Shown: positions 38,775-48,418 of the stretch, piece after piece
Layout: the number at the start of each line of letters is the position of its first letter
Position numbering within the stretch: the stretch's first letter is position 1
Origin: Winogradskyella wandonensis
Lineage (GTDB): Bacteria > Bacteroidota > Bacteroidia > Flavobacteriales > Flavobacteriaceae
DNA length: 64,000 nucleotides
Assembly (NCBI RefSeq): GCF_004346845.1
Contig: NZ_SMGI01000003.1
Location: forward strand, 208,216 to 272,215
Direction of reading: 5' to 3'
Notes under the pieces: generated by a model
Seen by the model: the letters and a program-made list of their open reading frames with translations, nothing else
Databases searched by the model: none
Told to the model about the DNA's origin: nothing
Translations under genes and position numbers: made by a program

Positions 38775-38800
38775 GATGCCGAAATTGATTCAGCATGACA
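38775..38800. repeat. Dispersed palindromic repeat (REP-like)
   Basis: GATGCCGAAATTGATTCAGC then ATGACA, with inverted arms TGCCGAA/TTCAGCA. It has the same ends (GATGC... GACA) as the copy at 36336-36360. Confidence 0.7.
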
Positions 38801-38822
38801 ATCTTTGTTTGTCAAAAATAAG

Positions 38823-38850
38823 AAAAGCGTTCTGCATATAGAACGCTTTT
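38823..38850 (-). terminator. Terminator after the YCII-like gene
   Basis: AAAAGCGTTCT and AGAACGCTTTT pair perfectly around 6 bases, with T-rich flanks on the minus strand. Confidence 0.85.
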
Positions 38851-38880
38851 AAAATATCTAACCAAATATCTACTATTTGT

Positions 38881-39339
38881 TTACATTCCCACTTTCCAGA
38901 CTTTATCTGAAGCCTTCAAATACTCAGATAATGCTGCTGAACCATACCAAGGAAACAAATCGTAATCTAAAAACTTAGCTTTAATTGCTGGGTCGGTCGC
39001 CAATAGTGCTTTTGCCTTTTCCATGTCTGTCTCGTTAAGGATAAAAATACCACGGTAGTTTTTGTCATTGTCACCAATAGGACCTGCGACAATGAGCTTA
39101 CCATCTTCAACCATTTTGTCCATATTAGCCATATGGCCGTTAAAGGCTTTAGCAACTTCTGTTTTATCAGTAGATGTGTTTGTCCCTGTTTTGAGGATTA
39201 CAAAAATGTAGGACTTCATTCCGTAGTCATCGGCACCTACTTTCTTTGCTAACTCTGCATCATATTTTGGATTTGTGTTTTGAGCGCTTAAATGAAATGT
39301 GAATAGGCTGATAGCTATTAGAAAGATTGTATTTTTCAT
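38881..39339 (-). CDS. Exported YCII-related domain protein
   Basis: A 152-aa protein with a signal peptide (1-19, ending HLSAQ). The mature part has the YciI/DGPF-like alpha-beta ferredoxin fold: MKSYIFVILKTG, then HMANMDKMVEDGKLIVAGP and MEKAKALLATDPAIK. YciI domains usually occur in the cytoplasm, so an exported form is notable. Start: the ATG at 39363 adds eight residues ahead of the signal, and 39339 (MKNTIFLIAIS) is preferred. Confidence 0.8.
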   Translation of the reverse strand: MKNTIFLIAISLFTFHLSAQNTNPKYDAELAKKVGADDYGMKSYIFVILKTGTNTSTDKTEVAKAFNGHMANMDKMVEDGKLIVAGPIGDNDKNYRGIFILNETDMEKAKALLATDPAIKAKFLDYDLFPWYGSAALSEYLKASDKVWKVGM

Positions 39340-39377
39340 AATAATTGATTTTAAGTCTTCCAAATATACGTAAAAGA

Positions 39378-39470
39378 CTCTTCGACTGCGCTCAGAGTGA
39401 CAACGAGAACATTATTGAGACCCTAAAACAACACTTCGACTTTGTTTAGTGCATCGGTTCAGGGTGACGC
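39378..39470. repeat. Two REP-like units in a row
   Basis: TTCGACTGCGCTCAGAGTGA near 39380 and TTCGACTTTGTTTAGTGCAT followed by CGGTTCAGGGTGACGC near 39434. Both share TTCGAC...CAG-GTGAC. They fill the gap between the barrel gene and the YCII gene. Confidence 0.6.
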
Positions 39471-39476
39471 TACGCG

Positions 39477-41201
39477 TCAAAAATCAAATTGATAGGTAGC
39501 TCCAGCTAAAAACTGAATCCCTTGAACTGGGAAGTTTTGCCAGCGCTGATAATCTTGATTTGCTATATTATTTACTTTCCCATAAACCGAAAGGTAATCG
39601 GTTATTTTATAGCCCACATGCGCATTGGCATCAAAAAAGCTATCTAAAGTTACTGGTGTTCTCAGAGGTGGACCTAAAGTTCCGACTAAAGCGGATTCTT
39701 CTTTACGTTCTCCAGTAAAGAACACACTTCCACCCATAAACCAATGTCTGGATATCTGATAGTCTAAAAATACAGAACCTGTGACATTTGGTAGATTCCA
39801 AGCTTCTGCTTCTGCGCTAGTATTGTAATTAAAATATTCGCCTTTAATGGCTAATTTAAAGTTACGATTAACATCGATATTTAACTCACCTCCAACAGAA
39901 AAGGTTTTAACGTTATCATAAACCACGCCTACAGAATTACCAAATTGATAATCTTCAGTAGCAAAGCTTTGTGCATCGTTAGTTTTGAGCAATGCTTTGT
40001 TTTCCTCAGCAAAGTAGTTTCCGTTAATGTTATAACTCACGTTATTAGAAAGCTTTCCTTTTAAGCCAATAAAACCATGATATTGCTGGTCTGTTGGTGT
40101 TACCAATAATGTTGGAGACACAAACGGACTTTGATTAACAAAATCGTAATACGAATTCTGAATTAAATCTCCCGTAACACCTGCGTAACCTATCAAAATA
40201 TCGTTTACCAATCTGTACGACGCTACGATATTAGGGTATAAAAACAGTTTGTTCTCATTAAACTCGGTATCGTTTAAATAGGTTAATCGAATACCTAAAT
40301 CCACCGTTAAGTTATCTTCTTTTAATTGATACGTTGGTGATAAACTAAAGTTTACATTTCCGTAGTTGAGTTCTGCTATAGTATTGTAATTTCTATCAAA
40401 ACTTCCGCTTAAATAATCTACTCGCAACTCCGTTTCAATAATCTCATCTCTAATTGGCACATCGAAAGCAGCTTTAGCCACAAAACGGTTTTCGCCAGAA
40501 TCTCTATTGTCACCAAAACGTCTAAAGCGTACACTTCCGTTTTTGATAATAGCATTATCGAAATTTAGCTTTCCGCCAACATAAAAACTATTATATCTTA
40601 TTTTTGGGTCAATGGTATTCGCTTCAGTTTGTCCAAAAAACTGCTGAGGCAATCCGTACCAATTGTATGCCATAACATCTGCACCTAAATCTATTTTCCA
40701 AGAAAAATCATTCAGTTTTTGAGAATAGTTGACATTAATACCTGTTTTAGAAAAATCGTCATCTAACAACAAACCATCTATGCCACCTTGAGATGAGTGA
40801 TGACTTAAGTATCCGCCAACATTTTCTCCACTGCTGAGCTCATGATTCAAGTATACTTCTCCTAAAATTGTGGTGTAAGTCCCAAAGCCGAGCGATGCAT
40901 AATTATCGTATAACTTAATAGGTTTTGCCTTGTCTACATTAGCAGCCTTGCCTTTTGCTGGTGTAAATGTTGATGCCACCGGAATTGAAAAAATATTGTA
41001 TTTCACTTCCTTTTTAGTAATTGTGTTAGCATCCTCCGTTGATGGCTTATCCTTGACTTTAAATGCATCAGAGATTGTAGGCGTATATGGCTTTATAACA
41101 TTTACCGTCTGGTCATCAATAGTATCTTTTGTACGTTCTTGTGCAAATACAAAAGTTACAGTTAGCGCTAGTATTAGGGTTATATTGAATTTAATTTTCA
41201 T
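39477..41201 (-). CDS. Outer-membrane beta-barrel protein (TonB-receptor-like, no plug)
   Basis: A 574-aa protein with a signal peptide (1-20, ending FVFAQ), a short periplasmic N-terminus and a barrel of alternating strands from about residue 95 to a terminal aromatic (GATYQFDF). It has receptor-like strands and aromatic girdles but lacks the about 120-residue plug and TonB box. It may be a porin-like or assembly-related barrel. It lies 80 bp downstream of a 1007-aa TPR protein, and the pair probably forms one unit. Confidence 0.8.
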   Translation of the reverse strand: MKIKFNITLILALTVTFVFAQERTKDTIDDQTVNVIKPYTPTISDAFKVKDKPSTEDANTITKKEVKYNIFSIPVASTFTPAKGKAANVDKAKPIKLYDNYASLGFGTYTTILGEVYLNHELSSGENVGGYLSHHSSQGGIDGLLLDDDFSKTGINVNYSQKLNDFSWKIDLGADVMAYNWYGLPQQFFGQTEANTIDPKIRYNSFYVGGKLNFDNAIIKNGSVRFRRFGDNRDSGENRFVAKAAFDVPIRDEIIETELRVDYLSGSFDRNYNTIAELNYGNVNFSLSPTYQLKEDNLTVDLGIRLTYLNDTEFNENKLFLYPNIVASYRLVNDILIGYAGVTGDLIQNSYYDFVNQSPFVSPTLLVTPTDQQYHGFIGLKGKLSNNVSYNINGNYFAEENKALLKTNDAQSFATEDYQFGNSVGVVYDNVKTFSVGGELNIDVNRNFKLAIKGEYFNYNTSAEAEAWNLPNVTGSVFLDYQISRHWFMGGSVFFTGERKEESALVGTLGPPLRTPVTLDSFFDANAHVGYKITDYLSVYGKVNNIANQDYQRWQNFPVQGIQFLAGATYQFDF

Positions 41202-41229
41202 TATTTTGATTTTAAGTTGAATTAATTAT

Positions 41230-41270
41230 GAGATTTCTCAATCGAAACAAGTTTCTCATTTCGAAATGAC
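41230..41270. repeat. REP-like sequence between barrel and TPR genes
   Basis: GAGATTTCTCAATCGAAACA followed by AGTTTCTCATTTCGAAATGAC. The ends GAGATTTCTC/..GAAATGAC resemble intergenic palindromes of this lineage. Similarity to the other copies is weaker. Confidence 0.4.
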
Positions 41271-41280
41271 TCTTTCATAA

Positions 41281-44200
41281 TTAATTATCACCTGATTCGA
41301 TTGATGAATTTGTCTTTGCTTCTTCTGATTTTATTATATCGAGTTCTTGTTTTGCTTCTGCTACAACATCTTCGTATTCTGGGAAGCTAGAAATCACACT
41401 TTCTAAAATATAGGTCGCCTGAAATGCATCATCTAAAGCATAATAATTCTTTGCCATAACAACCAGGCCTTTGGCTGAGTAGAGCTTATAACTACTGTAA
41501 TCTTTAGCTAATTTCTGAATAACAGTATTTGAAGCCGCATACTTTCCATCTTTATTTTTGAAATACGCATTATAATACAAGGCCTCTGCTGCAACAATCC
41601 CTGAAGCTGTTTTTTGCACCTCAGCATAGGCAGATTTTGCTTTAGATTCGTTACCAGTTTCCCAAGCAGAACGTGCAATAATGAGTTGAGCATCATTTTT
41701 AACCTTACTATCTAAGTTAGATTTAGACAATACCTTTTCAGCATAACTTTCTGCCTCTGTAAAATCTTTAGTTTGGTAATAGGCATTCATTAGATTAGAC
41801 TGCGCGTAAATAATATTCTGAGGATAATCTGCCTCAGCTTCTAGCTGTTTTAAAACCAATATCGCCTCAGACCAATTTGAATCATTTAAGTATATTTCAC
41901 TAAGTTTTACAGTAGCTTGCTCTGTGTATTCACTCTTAGCAGCTTCTACAACGGCTTTGTAATGTGGTTTCGCATTATCGAATAATTCCTTCTTGTAGTA
42001 TAATTGGGCTAAATAAAAGTGAGATTTTACAGCGTGAATTCCGCTTGGAAAGGCATTAATATATTTATTGAACTGTGTAATGGCTGCATCTGTATTACCA
42101 TCTAAATATTGTTTTTCTGCTGCTAAATACGTGGTATTGTCCAATTCTGCATCGGTTACTTCAACATAATCCAACGTTTTTACCCAACGCGCATATTCAT
42201 CTACACGACCCAAATCTATATAAATCAATCGCGCAGTAGATACGGCTTGCACCGCTTCTTGCGAACCTGCATAATCATTAGCTACTTTTTTGAATTTATT
42301 CAACGCCAACTCATTCTCATTAGAGTTGTAATACACTAAGCCTTGACGCAGTAAGGACTTAGAAACAAAAGCACTTCGCTTGTATTCTGAGTTTAAACGG
42401 TCGTACATTTCCATAGCCTTATCCGTATCATTAGCTTTTACATAAGAGTTTGCTAACTCATACATGGCATCGTCTCGTAAGCCTGACTTTGGATATCCTA
42501 TTATAAATGTATTTAGTTCTTTTATTTTTGTAGACGCTTTCCCCATGTAACCATGACTCATGGCTTTTTGAAAAGCTGCATAGTCAGTTTCAATTTCATT
42601 GATACCAATGGCTTTATCGTAAGCTGAAATGGCCTTTGCGTAATCACTCGATACAAAATAGCCATCACCCAATCGTAGATATGCATCGTTAACCCTAAGC
42701 TTATCCTCTTTTGTTCTATCTATAAATAATTTGAAATAATTTGAGGCTTGACTGTAATCTTTCAGCTTAAAATAAGTGTATGCTAAATTATAGTCTAGAT
42801 TTTTGGTCTCGGATAATTCTGAAATTCCATCTTGTTGCTTGAATTGTTTAAACCCAATCAAAGCGTCGTTATAGTTGGTTAAGTTATAGTCCGTTTCCGC
42901 CTTCCAGAAGGTTGCTCTGGCCACAAATACATTATCTCTTGGTTCTGACAATGACTTTTCGAACATGTTTAGAGCTTCAGAATATTGGTCTTCATTGTAT
43001 AACTCTATACCACGATAAAAAGCCACTTTTTGATAAGCTACTTTATTCTCGAAACTCTTTCTGTTTTCTAATAGGTTTAAGGCTTCTTTATAATTTTTTG
43101 ACGTGATGTAAGAATCAATGAGTAAGGTTTCAATCTCTTCTTTATAAAGCGTTTTAGGGTATGCCTCCAGATAACCTGCTAACACTTGCGGTACGGATTG
43201 GTAAGGATTCCCTATTTCGTAACTCAACTTGGCATAGTTTAACCAAGCATCTTCTTTAATCTTGTCGTCAAACGGCATTTGTGACGCATTCCTAAAGGCA
43301 TTTAATGCTTCTGTTTTTTTATTGAGATTAATATAACTTTCGCCTAAATGATAATAGGCGTTTTGCGCTATGGAATTGTTTCCGTTTATAATTTTATTAA
43401 ACTCTGAAATTGCATTCTCAAAATCATCTTGCTTGTAATACGCATACCCCAATTGATAGAAGTCGGTATTATTCCAGCGTCCATTTTTACCGTTGTAATT
43501 TTTTAGATACGGAATTGCTTCAGCATATTTCTGAAGATTAAAATAACTCTCTCCTATAATTTTAGATAATTCTGACTTTTCTTCTTCATTGCTCTTTGGC
43601 AACTGTGCTTCTGCGAGTTCTATGGCTTTATCAAACTTTCCGAGTTTAAAATTCAAATCTGCTTGATAGTAGCTTAGCTTCTCTTTGTACTTTTCATTAT
43701 CAGAAACCGCTTCAAAATAGTCGTTCGCAGCATCATAATCATCGCCTTCGTAAGCCATATAGCCTAAATAATATTTGGCTTGCTCGGTGTATTCACCATT
43801 TTCTTTTACGCGATTAAGATATTTCTCTGCACCTGTTCTATTTTTGGTAGCATAAAGACTATAACCGTAGTTAAAATTATACTTGTCTTGCTCTGAGCGC
43901 GCAATACTATTTTCGTCTACTTTTTCGTACCATTTTCTGGCGCGGGAATAATCTGAATTTTCAAAATAAAAATCACCAACGTCCAAAAAAGCTGTATTTC
44001 GTTTAGTACTTGTTGGGTAGTCTTCTACAAAATCTTCGATTAAATCATCTGCATTTTTTTGATTGAGTCTTACTGCGCAATTGGCAATGTAGTAACTACA
44101 ATCAGACTTTAATAGGTCGTCTTCCGTATTGTATTTAATATCATCGAATAAAGATTGAGCTGCTTTGTATTGCTTATTATTATATAAGGTTAATGCTTTT

Positions 44201-44304
44201 TGATAGTCCTTAAACTGGCTTGTATAAATAGCGGTTTCTTGAGCAATAAGTAGTGAAGAAACACACAGAAAAAGACCAAGACTTATATTTTTTAGTAACG
44301 TCAT
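41281..44304 (-). CDS. Giant exported TPR protein
   Basis: A 1007-aa protein with a signal peptide (1-22, ending LLIAQ) followed by TPR-like helix pairs along the whole length (for example DYQKALTLYNNKQYKAAQSLF, SYARKWYEKV-type units, NYNDALIGFKQFKQ). No enzymatic domain is seen. TPR arrays in the periplasm scaffold protein complexes, including outer-membrane and secretion machinery. It is immediately upstream of a plugless barrel protein, so a role in assembling or serving that barrel is an inference. The ATG at 44304 gives the clean signal peptide; 44340 would add 12 residues. Confidence 0.88.
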   Translation of the reverse strand: MTLLKNISLGLFLCVSSLLIAQETAIYTSQFKDYQKALTLYNNKQYKAAQSLFDDIKYNTEDDLLKSDCSYYIANCAVRLNQKNADDLIEDFVEDYPTSTKRNTAFLDVGDFYFENSDYSRARKWYEKVDENSIARSEQDKYNFNYGYSLYATKNRTGAEKYLNRVKENGEYTEQAKYYLGYMAYEGDDYDAANDYFEAVSDNEKYKEKLSYYQADLNFKLGKFDKAIELAEAQLPKSNEEEKSELSKIIGESYFNLQKYAEAIPYLKNYNGKNGRWNNTDFYQLGYAYYKQDDFENAISEFNKIINGNNSIAQNAYYHLGESYINLNKKTEALNAFRNASQMPFDDKIKEDAWLNYAKLSYEIGNPYQSVPQVLAGYLEAYPKTLYKEEIETLLIDSYITSKNYKEALNLLENRKSFENKVAYQKVAFYRGIELYNEDQYSEALNMFEKSLSEPRDNVFVARATFWKAETDYNLTNYNDALIGFKQFKQQDGISELSETKNLDYNLAYTYFKLKDYSQASNYFKLFIDRTKEDKLRVNDAYLRLGDGYFVSSDYAKAISAYDKAIGINEIETDYAAFQKAMSHGYMGKASTKIKELNTFIIGYPKSGLRDDAMYELANSYVKANDTDKAMEMYDRLNSEYKRSAFVSKSLLRQGLVYYNSNENELALNKFKKVANDYAGSQEAVQAVSTARLIYIDLGRVDEYARWVKTLDYVEVTDAELDNTTYLAAEKQYLDGNTDAAITQFNKYINAFPSGIHAVKSHFYLAQLYYKKELFDNAKPHYKAVVEAAKSEYTEQATVKLSEIYLNDSNWSEAILVLKQLEAEADYPQNIIYAQSNLMNAYYQTKDFTEAESYAEKVLSKSNLDSKVKNDAQLIIARSAWETGNESKAKSAYAEVQKTASGIVAAEALYYNAYFKNKDGKYAASNTVIQKLAKDYSSYKLYSAKGLVVMAKNYYALDDAFQATYILESVISSFPEYEDVVAEAKQELDIIKSEEAKTNSSIESGDN

Positions 44305-44553
44305 TAGCGTCGTTTTTTGATTTGTATTTTGATGAAACACTTACACCCAAAATTAATTGAATGTGTTAATACTAACGTATAAAAACCGTGATAATTATGA
44401 ACTAAGTTATCAAATTCCTATTTGTTAATACGCTATTGATTTTCTACGTTAAGTAAAATGTACTGCCAATTATTATGCCACACTGAAAAACCTAAAATTG
44501 ATTTTTTTACAATACATTTATACCCATTAACGTTTTCAACTTTTAAAAAACTT

Positions 44554-45237
44554 ATGTCTAAAACTGTTTTACAGCTTAAAAATGCCAATATCTATCAGGG
44601 AAACAACTTAGTACTTACAGATGTAAATGTAGAATTACAAAAAGGCGATTTTGTATATCTAATTGGTAAAACAGGCAGCGGAAAAAGTAGTTTTATGAAA
44701 ACACTTTATGCCGATTTAGAACTCACAGAAGGTGAAGGTGAAATTGTAGACTTTAATCTTAAAGGCTTAAAAGAAAAGGATATTCCGTTTTTAAGACGAA
44801 AATTGGGAATTGTGTTCCAAGATTTTAAATTACTACCCGATAGAACCGTAAATGGCAACTTAGAGTTTGTTTTAAAAGCTACTGGTTGGAAAGACAAGGA
44901 CGACATAAAAGAACGTATTGATTCTGTTTTGAATAAAGTGGGAATGGGTACAAAAGGCTTTAAGTTTCCTCATGAGCTTTCGGGTGGCGAACAACAACGA
45001 ATTGCTATCGCAAGAGCCTTACTTAACGAACCAGAGCTAATTTTGGCAGATGAACCTACTGGAAATCTAGACCCACAAACAAGCATTGAGGTAATGGAGT
45101 TGCTACAAGACATTAACAAAAATGGAAATACCATTTTGATGGCAACACACGATTATGCCTTACTTTTAAAGTATCCAAGTAAAACCTTTAAGTGCGATGA
45201 GAATAAGGTGTTTGAGGTGGTGCAACGTAAAAGTTAG
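44554..45237 (+). CDS. ftsE: FtsE-like ABC ATPase
   Basis: A 227-aa ATPase with Walker A GKTGSGKSS (38-46), signature LSGGEQQR and Walker B LILADEPTGNLD. FtsE pairs with FtsX to control peptidoglycan hydrolases at division. FtsX is not adjacent. Lipoprotein-exporting LolD is a possible alternative. Start: an ATG at 44458 adds 32 unrelated residues, and the ATG at 44554 (MSKTVLQLKNANIYQ) is chosen. Convergent with the next gene, overlapping by 4 bp. Confidence 0.88.
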   Translation: MSKTVLQLKNANIYQGNNLVLTDVNVELQKGDFVYLIGKTGSGKSSFMKTLYADLELTEGEGEIVDFNLKGLKEKDIPFLRRKLGIVFQDFKLLPDRTVNGNLEFVLKATGWKDKDDIKERIDSVLNKVGMGTKGFKFPHELSGGEQQRIAIARALLNEPELILADEPTGNLDPQTSIEVMELLQDINKNGNTILMATHDYALLLKYPSKTFKCDENKVFEVVQRKS

Positions 45238-46340
45238 AGTAAATTCTCTACAATAATTTTGGCATTCTCTATGTCTTTATAATTAGCCAAAGCTACTTTT
45301 CGTTCTTCTGTAAGACTAAATTGTTTTGAAATTAGTTCTCTTACTGCGTTTTGGTAAGCTTTTTTTGTTTCTGCAACTTCGCAAACAGATAAGATTTTAG
45401 CATCGTCGACCATATTTTTATTCAAAATACAATGTCTGCCATTAAATAAGGCTGTAAAAACCTTAAGTTTAGTTCCAGACTCCTGAAAAGAATATAAGGT
45501 ATTAATGTGAGCATTCTCTATGAGTTTTGTAAGCTCCTCTTGTTCTGTGACTTTTACAAACGAAATAGTATTATATTTTTGGATAAGCTCTAATAGACTC
45601 TTAGGAAGGTTTGAACCAGCAATAACAAGCGGAAAATCTAAATCCTTAAATACTGTTATTAAAAACTGTGCGGATTTTAAATTATCTGCAGTAGTTAAAT
45701 CGCCGTGGTATAACGCGTATTCCCCACGACCAGGTTTTGATGTTATAGACTTGTAACCTTGAAAAGCAGGCAAAAAAACCGATTTAGGATTATACGTTTT
45801 AGAGAAATAAGCATGCTCACTATAAGAAATATTAAAAAGTAAATCGGCTTTGTTTAATATAGCTTCAAACTTTTTCTGTTTTTTACCTTCGATATAATGC
45901 GCTAATTTTCTAAGAGGATGGGTTTCGCTCTTAGATAAGCCCCAACTGTAATTATGCTCAATATTATGATTTCTTACAGCAACGTTCTGCTTAAAGTTGG
46001 CATTTATCAACATACCACAACAGCGCAACGATTCGATAAAAATTGGAGCTGCATTTGCTTTTAGTCTATCTACAAGTAATTGACTTTGCCTAGTTTTTAC
46101 AGAGAAAGGTAAAAACGAAAAGTGTTTTGCTATATGTTTTTGTCGTTTATACCTATAAATAGTTTCGCATAACGTTTCTAATTCTTCAAAGTTAGCCCTA
46201 TCATCATAAAACACATGTAAATCTATTTTAACACCTAACTGAGTTAGAGCCTTAATCTTATAAAACATATCTATAGCTCCACCAAAATTAGCTGGATAAG
46301 GATTATTGAAGGCTACAATTTGTATGCTTTTACTAGACAT
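45234..46340 (-). CDS. Glycosyltransferase (GT-B-like), surface polysaccharide cluster
   Basis: A 368-aa soluble protein with two Rossmann-type halves. The C-terminal half has YALYHGDLTTADNLKSAQFL, PLVIAGSNLP and ESGTKLKVFTALFNGRHCILN, as in GT-B enzymes. The N-terminus (QIVAFNNPYPANFGGAIDMF) is typical of group 1 enzymes. The acceptor and donor sugars are unknown. It is the downstream end of the cluster but is separated from the other minus-strand genes by a plus-strand glycosyltransferase. Confidence 0.75.
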   Translation of the reverse strand: MSSKSIQIVAFNNPYPANFGGAIDMFYKIKALTQLGVKIDLHVFYDDRANFEELETLCETIYRYKRQKHIAKHFSFLPFSVKTRQSQLLVDRLKANAAPIFIESLRCCGMLINANFKQNVAVRNHNIEHNYSWGLSKSETHPLRKLAHYIEGKKQKKFEAILNKADLLFNISYSEHAYFSKTYNPKSVFLPAFQGYKSITSKPGRGEYALYHGDLTTADNLKSAQFLITVFKDLDFPLVIAGSNLPKSLLELIQKYNTISFVKVTEQEELTKLIENAHINTLYSFQESGTKLKVFTALFNGRHCILNKNMVDDAKILSVCEVAETKKAYQNAVRELISKQFSLTEERKVALANYKDIENAKIIVENLL

Positions 46341-46424
46341 ATCACAAATCTATGGGATTTTAATTGTAAAGTCTAAAAACAAGCTTGAAATAAAAGATTA
46401 TTTTTACCCTAAATTCAATAGAAA

Positions 46425-47366
46425 ATGCCTCCGTTTTTTTCAGTAGTCATACCGCTTTATAACAAAGAAAAATACATTAAAAAAACTCTTGAAACTGTTA
46501 TTAATCAAACGTTTGAAGATTTCGAGGTTATTGTAGTTAATGATGGAAGCACGGATAATAGCGTTGCAGAAGTCAAAAAAATAGATGATTATCGTATAAC
46601 CATTTTTAATCAAGAAAACCAAGGTTTATCACACACAAGAAATAATGCCATATCGTATGCAAAAGCCAATTATATTGCCATGATTGACGCCGACGATTAT
46701 TGGGAGCCTAACCACTTACAAACACTATATGATTTAATTAAGGACTACCCAAATCAAGGTGCTTATTGTACGGGATACACGCTAAAAAAAACGGAGAGTA
46801 TTTATCATCGTGCAAATTTTAATGGATTAGAAAAAAACTTTAGAGACGTTGTTCCCGATTTTTTTAAACATTCCTTGGAGCATTGTATCGCCTGGGTTGG
46901 CTCTACATGTATTCCTAAATATGTTTTTGAAAAAGTTGGGAATTTTGACCCTGAAATATATTCAGAGCAAGATATCGATTTGTATATCAGAATTGCATTG
47001 AATTATAAGTTTGTGTTAGACAACAGTTCTGTAACCGCAATTTATAACAGAACAATGGATGATAACATGTCTAATTTTAACGAAAAAAAAGCGATTCCAA
47101 AATTTTTAAATAGCTATAAAAACGAAGAAAAACAGAATCCAAATCTAAACCGGTATATGGATTTAAATCGTTTTGCTACGCTCGTTTTTTTTAAGCTTTC
47201 CGGTAAAACAAATTTGGAAGAAGCGCTTTTAAAAGCTATTGATTTTAAAAACCTTACAGGCTATCAACGCCTTATTTTAAGATTACCCAATTCTGTTGTC
47301 CGCTGGTTATTTAAAATAAAAGACAGGTTAAAACTTAATCCTCATTTTATTTTTAAAGCGTCCTAA
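46425..47366 (+). CDS. Family 2 glycosyltransferase
   Basis: A 313-aa enzyme with the GT-A fold: SVVIPLYNKEKYIKKTLETV, VNDGSTDNS, AMIDADDYW (metal-binding DxD) and EQDIDLYIRIA. It is expected to add one sugar to a lipid-linked surface glycan. It is inverted within an otherwise minus-strand cluster, and its stop overlaps the next gene's stop by 4 bp. Confidence 0.92.
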   Translation: MPPFFSVVIPLYNKEKYIKKTLETVINQTFEDFEVIVVNDGSTDNSVAEVKKIDDYRITIFNQENQGLSHTRNNAISYAKANYIAMIDADDYWEPNHLQTLYDLIKDYPNQGAYCTGYTLKKTESIYHRANFNGLEKNFRDVVPDFFKHSLEHCIAWVGSTCIPKYVFEKVGNFDPEIYSEQDIDLYIRIALNYKFVLDNSSVTAIYNRTMDDNMSNFNEKKAIPKFLNSYKNEEKQNPNLNRYMDLNRFATLVFFKLSGKTNLEEALLKAIDFKNLTGYQRLILRLPNSVVRWLFKIKDRLKLNPHFIFKAS

Positions 47367-48418
47367 ACCTCGATTAAACTAATCCATTGCTGTAGCGCTT
47401 TTTCCTCTGTAAAGGGCGAAATGTAAGTTCTAAGATTTTGTGTTAGTGTATCGTAAAAATCGGTGTCTAAAAGTTTATTTAGTGCGTTGATTAATTCGTT
47501 TTCATCTTGATTTTTAACAAGCAGTCCATTTATGCCTTGCTCTATAATTTCTGAGGGGCCACTTTTACAATCAAAAGAAATCACTGGTGTTATTAACTGT
47601 ATAGCCTCGATAAGAACCATTGGAAAACCTTCGCTATGGCTTGACAAAACTAACGCCTTTGCCTTTTCTATAAAGCCAGCAACATTGGTATCGAATCCTT
47701 TTAAAAATACCAAATCACCGAGATGTTGTTCTTCTATTTGTCGATTTAAAGTATCACGTTCGGAACCTTCGCCGAAGATAAGCAGCTTAATATCATTTTC
47801 TGGTAGTCTTGATGCCTTATAACAGGTTATTAATACATCAAATTGTTTTATCTTTTCTAATCGACCAACAGCGATGACATAATCATAATCAACACTTATA
47901 GGTTTTGATTCGTTTATTATAGGGTAATTATAGATAACGAAACTATCTAGCCCCAGCTGCTTTTTAATTTCAGATTTAGCCAATTTGCTAACAACGATAA
48001 TTTCTCTATTCTTAACTAGGGTATATTTTGATAGAAATGGCATTGTAACTAACGGAAAATATAAAGACAAATCGTAATGATGCACACAATAAATGACCCT
48101 AGAATTTTTGAAAACAAATCTTGAAAAAATAAATTCTTTTAACCATTTTGTACGTACACGATGGTCTAAAATGACATCAAAACTTTGAGCACGAACATAA
48201 TTTTTAAATAATCTAAAAGCTTTTATTTTAGAGTGTTTAGACTTTATCTCACCAAAATTGTAAAGATTACCAGCATAATCGTAATCTATATGATTTTGCA
48301 TGATTATAGTTGTAACGTTGTATCCTAAAGCAACAAGAGATTTAGATAAATTTGCTGTCATCTTCTCAGCACCGCCAGAAGCTAATCTATCTATAAGTAA
48401 GCCTACTTTTTTAGTCAT
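47363..48418 (-). CDS. Group 1 glycosyltransferase (GT4)
   Basis: A 351-aa GT-B enzyme. RLASGGAEKMTANLSKSL (N-terminal nucleotide-loop type), VGRLEKIKQFDVLI, LLIFGEGSERDTL and SSHSEGFPMVLIEAI (the EX7E acidic pair) are seen. It overlaps the upstream phosphoethanolamine-transferase-like gene by 8 bp, so translation is coupled. Confidence 0.92.
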   Translation of the reverse strand: MTKKVGLLIDRLASGGAEKMTANLSKSLVALGYNVTTIIMQNHIDYDYAGNLYNFGEIKSKHSKIKAFRLFKNYVRAQSFDVILDHRVRTKWLKEFIFSRFVFKNSRVIYCVHHYDLSLYFPLVTMPFLSKYTLVKNREIIVVSKLAKSEIKKQLGLDSFVIYNYPIINESKPISVDYDYVIAVGRLEKIKQFDVLITCYKASRLPENDIKLLIFGEGSERDTLNRQIEEQHLGDLVFLKGFDTNVAGFIEKAKALVLSSHSEGFPMVLIEAIQLITPVISFDCKSGPSEIIEQGINGLLVKNQDENELINALNKLLDTDFYDTLTQNLRTYISPFTEEKALQQWISLIEV

